From Sphingomonas naphthae (GTDB lineage Bacteria; Pseudomonadota; Alphaproteobacteria; Sphingomonadales; Sphingomonadaceae), in NCBI RefSeq assembly GCF_028607085.1, contig NZ_CP117411.1, positions 2,170,001 to 2,234,000 on the forward strand: a stretch of DNA of 64,000 nt, read 5' to 3'. The position numbers and the translations under genes are program-made. Position 1 is the stretch's first letter; every line of letters begins with the position of its first letter. This document shows, piece after piece, positions 59,689 to 64,000 of the stretch. The notes below the pieces were generated by a model. It worked only from the letters and a program-made list of their open reading frames with translations, was not told the DNA's origin and did no database searches.

Positions 59689-60174
59689 ATGGCGACCGAT
59701 GCCGAAATCGAAGGCAAGTTCTGGAGCGCGCTGAAATCCGCCCCCAATCTGATGCTCGGCCTGGATGGCGCGCGCGACGGCCACACCCAGCCGATGACCG
59801 CCCAGTTCGAGGGCGAGCATGGCCCTATCTGGTTCTTCACCACGAAAGACAATACTTTGGTGGCCGCGCTCGGCGCCTCGCACCGCGCGATCGCCAGCTA
59901 TACCGGCAAGGGCCACGACCTGTTCGCCACGCTCCACGGCACCGTCACGATCGACAATGACGCGGCCACGATCGACCGGCTGTGGAGCAAGGAAATCGAA
60001 GCCTGGTATCCCGCCGGCAAGGCCGACCCGAGCCTGACGCTGCTGCGGCTCGACCCGGACAAGAGCACCTTCTGGCTCAACGGATCGAGCATCGGCGCCG
60101 CGATCAGCAAGCTCTTCGGCAACGACCCGAAGGAAGGCTATAAGGACAATATGGCGACCGTCGCGCTGGCGTGA
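59689..60174 (+). CDS. PNPOx-like (general stress protein 26 type) FMN-binding protein
   Basis: 161 residues: MATDAEIEGKFWSALKSAPNLMLGLDG, PMTAQFEGEHGPIWFFTTKDNTLVAALGASHRAIASYTGKGHDLFATLHGTVTI, IDRLWSKEIEAWYPAGKADPSLTLLRLDPDKSTFWL. This is the split-barrel flavin family related to YdaG/GsiB stress proteins. Binds FMN or FAD in homologues; substrate unknown. GAGGAGA precedes the ATG. Confidence 0.9.
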   Translation: MATDAEIEGKFWSALKSAPNLMLGLDGARDGHTQPMTAQFEGEHGPIWFFTTKDNTLVAALGASHRAIASYTGKGHDLFATLHGTVTIDNDAATIDRLWSKEIEAWYPAGKADPSLTLLRLDPDKSTFWLNGSSIGAAISKLFGNDPKEGYKDNMATVALA

Positions 60175-60191
60175 CGCAAGGCGCCGAATGA

Positions 60192-60227
60192 AAACAGGCC
60201 GGTCGCTGCGAGGCGGCCGGCCTGTTT
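60192..60227. terminator. Bidirectional terminator after the PNPOx gene
   Basis: AAACAGGCCGG (60,192-60,202) and CCGGCCTGTTT (60,217-60,227) are perfect complements with a 14-base loop and T/A tails on both sides. It lies 18 bases after the stop codon. Confidence 0.82.
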
Positions 60228-60237
60228 CTGTTCAAAG

Positions 60238-60352
60238 CCCTTCCCTTTCAGGGGAGGGGTTGGGGTGGGGGCTGTCGCGCAATCCAACGCCAGTAGTGCC
60301 GGACCGACAGCCCCCACCCCCGGCCCCTCCCCTAAAGGGGAGGGGAGGATGG
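60238..60352. repeat. Long GC-rich inverted repeat 'CCTTTCAGGGGAGGGG'
   Basis: CCTTTCAGGGGAGGGGTTGG... and its near-complement CCCCCGGCCCCTCCCCTAAA... surround a 30-base loop around 60,277-60,306. A dispersed sphingomonad intergenic hairpin family. It separates two convergent genes. Confidence 0.7.
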
Positions 60353-60354
60353 TT

Positions 60355-60630
60355 TTACTGTGGCGAAGCACCGCCGTTGCCCGCCACGCCGATCGGGCGG
60401 TCGCGCATCGACTGGGCGCTGGCCTCGGTGATCGCCTTCCACTCGGCGGCGGTGCGGCACACTTTCTTCTGCATCATGATCGATCCGGTGCTGCCCTCGT
60501 TGCGGCGGCAGATCTTCTTCTCTTCGGGCGCCGGTGCGGCGGCACCGGCCGGCGCGGCGGTCTGCGCGGCGAGCGGGGCGGTGGCGAGGACGGCACTGGC
60601 GACAAGCACGACAAAAGACTTCGACATCAT
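60355..60630 (-). CDS. Small exported protein with paired Cys
   Basis: 91 residues from ATG 60,630 (or 60,627). Signal peptide MMSKSFVVLVASAVLATAPLAAQ, Ala/Pro linker, then EKKICRRNEGSTGSIMMQKKVCRTAAEWKAI with two Cys likely to form a disulfide, and a tail SAQSMRDRPIGVAGNGG. The 'KKVCRTAAEW' pattern recurs in sphingomonad periplasmic proteins; function unknown. Confidence 0.82.
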   Translation of the reverse strand: MMSKSFVVLVASAVLATAPLAAQTAAPAGAAAPAPEEKKICRRNEGSTGSIMMQKKVCRTAAEWKAITEASAQSMRDRPIGVAGNGGASPQ

Positions 60631-60913
60631 CGATCCTGAACAAGCTCCGGCGGACGGGGGATCCGACTCCGCGCTACATTGCTGGAATGTGACTGATTTT
60701 CTCGCACTCTGCAATTGCGCCTTGTGCAGCGCACCATGGCCGAAACGATCGGGTTTTGCTCCCACTATCTCCCGTCCATCCCGAGCGAAGTCGAGGGATC
60801 GCAGGACCGAGCGCAGCCGAGGGCCGTCTCCCACAACACCGCATCTCGGCTTCGCTCGATGCTAACTGTCCCTCGACTACGCTCGGGATGGACGGGATTT
60901 GTATGAGGTAACC

Positions 60914-61099
60914 CTAACAACACCGCCCGCCATTCTTCCCCCCATATCGCGCCTCCTGCCGATCGCGGAAGAAGGCCACCCGTGTCAGCGGGGTCGCCTC
61001 CGGGTGATGCTCGGCCATATGCGCGCGATAGGCGTCGTAGCTCGGCACGCCGACCATCAGCCGCGCGGTCTCGCGCAGGCGCGCCCACAGGCGGATCAT
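60914..61099 (-). CDS. YbdD/YjiX family protein
   Basis: 61 residues: MIRLWARLRETARLMVGVPS, YDAYRAHMAEHHPEATPLTRVAFFRDRQEARYGGKNGGRCC. This small family is nearly always encoded just after cstA-type pyruvate/peptide transporters and seems to be needed for their action. Its ATG overlaps the cstA stop by four bases. Confidence 0.93.
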   Translation of the reverse strand: MIRLWARLRETARLMVGVPSYDAYRAHMAEHHPEATPLTRVAFFRDRQEARYGGKNGGRCC

Positions 61100-63144
61100 T
61101 CGGCGGGCACCAGCGCGGGCGGAATTTCGGCCACACTCGGCCGATCCGCGCGCCGCGCCGCCAGACAGGTGCGGATCGTGAAGACGAGGATCACCAGCAC
61201 CACGGCCAGGAACAGCGCGCACAGTGCGGCGTCGATGCGGTCGTTGAAGAGGATGCGCTCCATCTCCGCCATCGACTTGGCGGGCGCCAGTATCTCGCCG
61301 CGCGCCGCCGCGTCGGAAAAGCGCGCGGCGTGGGCGAGGAAGCCGACCTTGGGATCGGCCGACAGCAGTTTCAGCCCGCCCGCGCTGAGCGTGCAGAGCA
61401 GCAGCCAGCCGGTCGGCAGGATCGTCACCCAGGCGAAGCGATCCTGCTTCATGCGGAACAGCACCGCCGTGGCCAGCATCAGCGCGATGGCCGCCAGCAT
61501 CTGGTTGGAGATGCCGAACACGGGCCACAGCGTGTTCACTCCGCCCAGCGGATCGGTGACGCCCTGATAGAGGAAGAAGCCCCACGAAGCGACGCACAGC
61601 CCGGTCGCCACCAGCCCCGGCCACCACGCATCGCCATCCTTGAAGCGCGGCGCGACCAGCCCGATCAGGTCCTGGAGCATGAAGCGGCCGGCGCGGGTGC
61701 CGGCGTCCACCGCCGTCAGGATGAACAGCGCCTCGAACAATATCGCGAAATGATACCAGAAGGCCTTCATCGCCGGCCCGCCGAGGATGTGGCTGAAGAT
61801 TTCGGCCATCGCCACGGCGAGCGTGGGCGCGCCGCCCGAGCGCGAGATGATCGTCGCCTCGCCCACGTCGCGCGCGGCCTGCGCCAAGGTGTCGGCGCCG
61901 ATCGGGAAGCCCATGGCGGTGACGGCGGCGGCGGCGCTGGCGGGATCGGTGCCCAGCACGGCCGCCGGGCTGTTCATCGCGAAATAGATGCCCGGATCGA
62001 GGATCGAGGCGCCGACCAGCGCCATGATCGCCACGAAAGCCTCCGTCAGCATCGCGCCATAGCCGATGAAGGGCGCGTGCGCCTCGCTGGCGATCAGCTT
62101 GGGCGTGGTGCCGCTGGAGATGAGCGCGTGGAAGCCCGAGACGGCCCCGCAGGCGATGGTGATGAACAGGAAGGGGAAGAGCCCGCCCGCCCACACCGGC
62201 CCGCCGCCCTGGGTGAATTGGGTCAGCGCCGGCATCCGGAGCGGCGGCGCCATGATGACGATGCCCACCGCCAGCGCGGCGATCGCCCCGATCTTGAGGA
62301 AGGTGGAGAGGTAATCGCGCGGGGCCAGCAGCAGCCACACCGGCAGCACCGAGGCGACCGCGCCATAGCCGATCAATATCCAGCACAGCTGCACGGGCGT
62401 GAAGGTGAAGAGCGGACCCCAGAAAGGAGATTGCGCGATCGACTGGCCGTAGACGAGCGCGAGGATGAGCCCGACGAGGCCGAGCAGCGACACCTCGCCG
62501 ATACGGCCGGGGCGTATCCAGCGGGTGTAGGCGCCCATGAAGAGCGCCAGCGGCACGGTGGCGGCCACGGTGAACATGCCCCACGGGCTCTCGGCCAGCG
62601 CGCGCACCACGATCAGCGACAGCACCGCCAGAATGATGACCATGATGACGAAGGCGCCGAACAGGGCGACCGTGCCCGCGATCGGCCCCATCTCCATGCG
62701 GATCAGCTCGCCGAGCGATTTGCCATCGCGCCGCATCGAGATGAACAGCACCATGAAATCCTGCACCGCGCCCGCCAGCACGACCCCGGCGATGATCCAG
62801 AGCGTCCCCGGCAGATAGCCCATCTGCGCCGCCAGCACCGGCCCGACCAGCGGCCCCGCCCCCGCGATCGCCGCGAAATGGTGGCCGAACAGCACGGTGC
62901 GGTCGGTCGCGACATAATCCAGCCCGTCGGCGCGGCGCACGGCGGGCGTGGCGCGGGCGGGATCGAGCCGCATCACTTGGCGCGCGATGAACAAGGCATA
63001 ATAGCGATAGGCGACGAGGAAGATCGAAACGGCGGCCGTGACGATCCACAACGCATTGACCGCCTCCCCCCGCGCGGTGGCGACGACGGCGAGCGCGGCG
63101 CTGCCGATCAGGGCGAGGAGGATCCAGGGGGCGTGCTTGAACAT
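61096..63144 (-). CDS. cstA: Carbon starvation protein A (CstA-like transporter)
   Basis: 682 residues with about 16 hydrophobic helices. CstA family motifs: YYALFIARQVMRLDPARATPAVRRADGLDYVATDRTVLFGHHFAAIAGAGPLVGPVLAAQMGYLPGTLWIIAGVVLAGAVQDFMVLFISMRRDGKSLG near the N-terminus and GGVNTLWPVFGISNQMLAAIALMLATAVL late. CstA/BtsT relatives import pyruvate or peptides with protons. Forms a pair with the YbdD-like gene. Confidence 0.96.
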   Translation of the reverse strand: MFKHAPWILLALIGSAALAVVATARGEAVNALWIVTAAVSIFLVAYRYYALFIARQVMRLDPARATPAVRRADGLDYVATDRTVLFGHHFAAIAGAGPLVGPVLAAQMGYLPGTLWIIAGVVLAGAVQDFMVLFISMRRDGKSLGELIRMEMGPIAGTVALFGAFVIMVIILAVLSLIVVRALAESPWGMFTVAATVPLALFMGAYTRWIRPGRIGEVSLLGLVGLILALVYGQSIAQSPFWGPLFTFTPVQLCWILIGYGAVASVLPVWLLLAPRDYLSTFLKIGAIAALAVGIVIMAPPLRMPALTQFTQGGGPVWAGGLFPFLFITIACGAVSGFHALISSGTTPKLIASEAHAPFIGYGAMLTEAFVAIMALVGASILDPGIYFAMNSPAAVLGTDPASAAAAVTAMGFPIGADTLAQAARDVGEATIISRSGGAPTLAVAMAEIFSHILGGPAMKAFWYHFAILFEALFILTAVDAGTRAGRFMLQDLIGLVAPRFKDGDAWWPGLVATGLCVASWGFFLYQGVTDPLGGVNTLWPVFGISNQMLAAIALMLATAVLFRMKQDRFAWVTILPTGWLLLCTLSAGGLKLLSADPKVGFLAHAARFSDAAARGEILAPAKSMAEMERILFNDRIDAALCALFLAVVLVILVFTIRTCLAARRADRPSVAEIPPALVPAE

Positions 63145-63237
63145 GGTGGCGACCCTAGCCGCAAGCGGGCGGGCATGGCCAGACGGGTGGTGGCCGCCGG
63201 TGATTGCTGGGCTGTGTTTTCACGTTTCCCGTTGGGG

Positions 63238-63747
63238 TTACTTCAGCTTCAGCGGCAGCCCGGCGGCCACGAACATCACCTCGCCCGCCGTCGCCGCGAC
63301 GGCCTGATTGATCCGTCCCGCCACATCGCGGAAGCGGCGGGCCAGCGCATTCTCCGGCACGATTCCCAACCCCACCTCGTTGGACACGAGAATCACATGG
63401 CCCGCCGCCGCCCCGATCGCCGCGACCAGATCGGCCGTCTCCGCTTCGTCGTCGCGCTCGGCGAACAGCAGATTGGAGGCCCAAAGGGTCAGGCAATCGA
63501 CCAGCAGCACCCGCCCCGCCCCCGCCTCGGCGCGGATCGCGGCGGGCAGGTCGAGCGGGGCCTCCACCGTCCGCCAGCGCGGGCCGCGATCGGCCTGGTG
63601 GCGGGCGATGCGATCGGTAATCTCGGCATCGAACGCCTGCCCCGTGGCGAGGAAGATCAGTTCGCCGGGCAAAGCCTCGGCCCGCGCCTGGGCATAGCGG
63701 CTCTTCCCCGAACGGGCGCCGCCGAGGACGAAGAGGGTGTCGGCCAT
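63238..63747 (-). CDS. cobU: Adenosylcobinamide kinase / adenosylcobinamide-phosphate guanylyltransferase
   Basis: 169 residues from ATG 63,747. Phosphorylates adenosylcobinamide and adds GMP in the nucleotide-loop part of vitamin B12 synthesis. P-loop FVLGGARSGKSRYAQ (residues 6-20), IFLATGQAFDAEITDRIARHQADRGPRWRTVEAP (with the GMP-accepting His), LVDCLTLWASNLLF and HVILVSNEVGLGIVPENALARRFRDVAGRINQAVA. No cobalamin riboswitch was recognised upstream. No other B12 genes lie in the window. Confidence 0.96.
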   Translation of the reverse strand: MADTLFVLGGARSGKSRYAQARAEALPGELIFLATGQAFDAEITDRIARHQADRGPRWRTVEAPLDLPAAIRAEAGAGRVLLVDCLTLWASNLLFAERDDEAETADLVAAIGAAAGHVILVSNEVGLGIVPENALARRFRDVAGRINQAVAATAGEVMFVAAGLPLKLK

Positions 63748-63838
63748 GGCGCGTCCGTAGACGATCCTCCATGGCGCGGGGAGGATTTTCCCGACCGCAC
63801 CCGTTTCCTCGCCCCCCATCGCACCCTAGATAGCCCCC

Positions 63839-64000
63839 ATGTTCAACGACACCGCCACCGCCGCCACCCTCCTCGCCACCCGCCGATCGGGCAAGCCGCG
63901 CGACATGGTGGCGCCGGGGCCGGATGCCGCCCAGATGCGCCGCATCCTGGAAGCCGCGATCCGGGTGCCCGATCATGGCAAGCTGGCGCCGTGGCGCTTC
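63839..64000 (+). CDS. Nitroreductase-family protein, 3' end outside window
   Basis: First 54 residues: MFNDTATAATLLATRRSGKPRDMVAPGPDAAQMRRILEAAIRVPDHGKLAPWRF. RRSGKPRDM and AAIRVPDHGKLAPWRF are the FMN-binding start of YdjA-type nitroreductases; the related BluB acts in B12 lower-ligand synthesis. It is divergent from cobU with 91 bases between. Frame runs off the window edge. Confidence 0.88.
   Translation, partial: MFNDTATAATLLATRRSGKPRDMVAPGPDAAQMRRILEAAIRVPDHGKLAPWRF

Noticed and set aside
63748-63838. Cobalamin riboswitch in the cobU-nitroreductase gap
   Set aside because: The gap is only 91 bases, too short for a full B12 riboswitch, and no B12-box-like sequence was recognised.

Overview
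The window looks like a GC-rich alphaproteobacterium of the order Sphingomonadales. This is inferred from gene content and codon style: a sphingomonad-type secreted protein with an 'IIVCARRGRS' motif, many small sphingomonad hypotheticals, and GC-rich intergenic hairpin families. It consists of host chromosome (1-18.9 kb and 56.3-64 kb) interrupted by one complete Mu-like transposable prophage (18,893-56,325, about 37.4 kb).

Host left part: a truncated glutathione peroxidase; a duplicated terminator-bearing small-transcript unit; telA with a membrane partner; dcd; a nucleosidase; radA; a LapA-like protein followed by pyrF; a nitronate monooxygenase; an FkbM methyltransferase; folP; a CAP-domain protein; a MarR-like regulator; two tRNA genes; small secreted and membrane proteins; an alpha/beta hydrolase; murA; and an intact LexA-like S24 regulator. 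The tRNA at 13,337 reads as tRNA-Lys(UUU) split by a 233-nt group I intron whose conserved core elements can all be located. Host right part: a topoisomerase IB, an MscS channel, a PNPOx-family protein, cstA with its YbdD partner, cobU and the start of a nitroreductase.

Prophage: it sits in reverse orientation, with early genes at the right and late genes at the left. It is bounded by 5'-TG...CA-3' ends and a 5-bp target duplication (CCCGC). It splits a 68-codon host gene that can be rebuilt in frame. A lysogeny operon (S24-fold repressor, lipoprotein, YozE-like protein) reads rightward. Opposite it run a Ner-like regulator, a ParB-like protein, small early proteins, MuA- and MuB-like transposition proteins, a DnaA-domain-IV-like protein, GemA and a Mor/C-type activator. 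Next come lysis genes with a large tailspike inside the cassette, the terminase, portal and head genes, sheath, tube and tape-measure genes, a tail chaperone with a programmed -1 frameshift, baseplate and fibre genes, and finally a Dam-type DNA methylase plus a 72-residue protein where Mu carries mom.

Two copies of a 15-bp dyad (CATGAC-NNN-GTCATG) precede the two late operons and are good candidates for activator sites. Nearly all prophage genes overlap by 4-8 bp (ATGA or GTGA), which implies translational coupling along long leftward transcripts.
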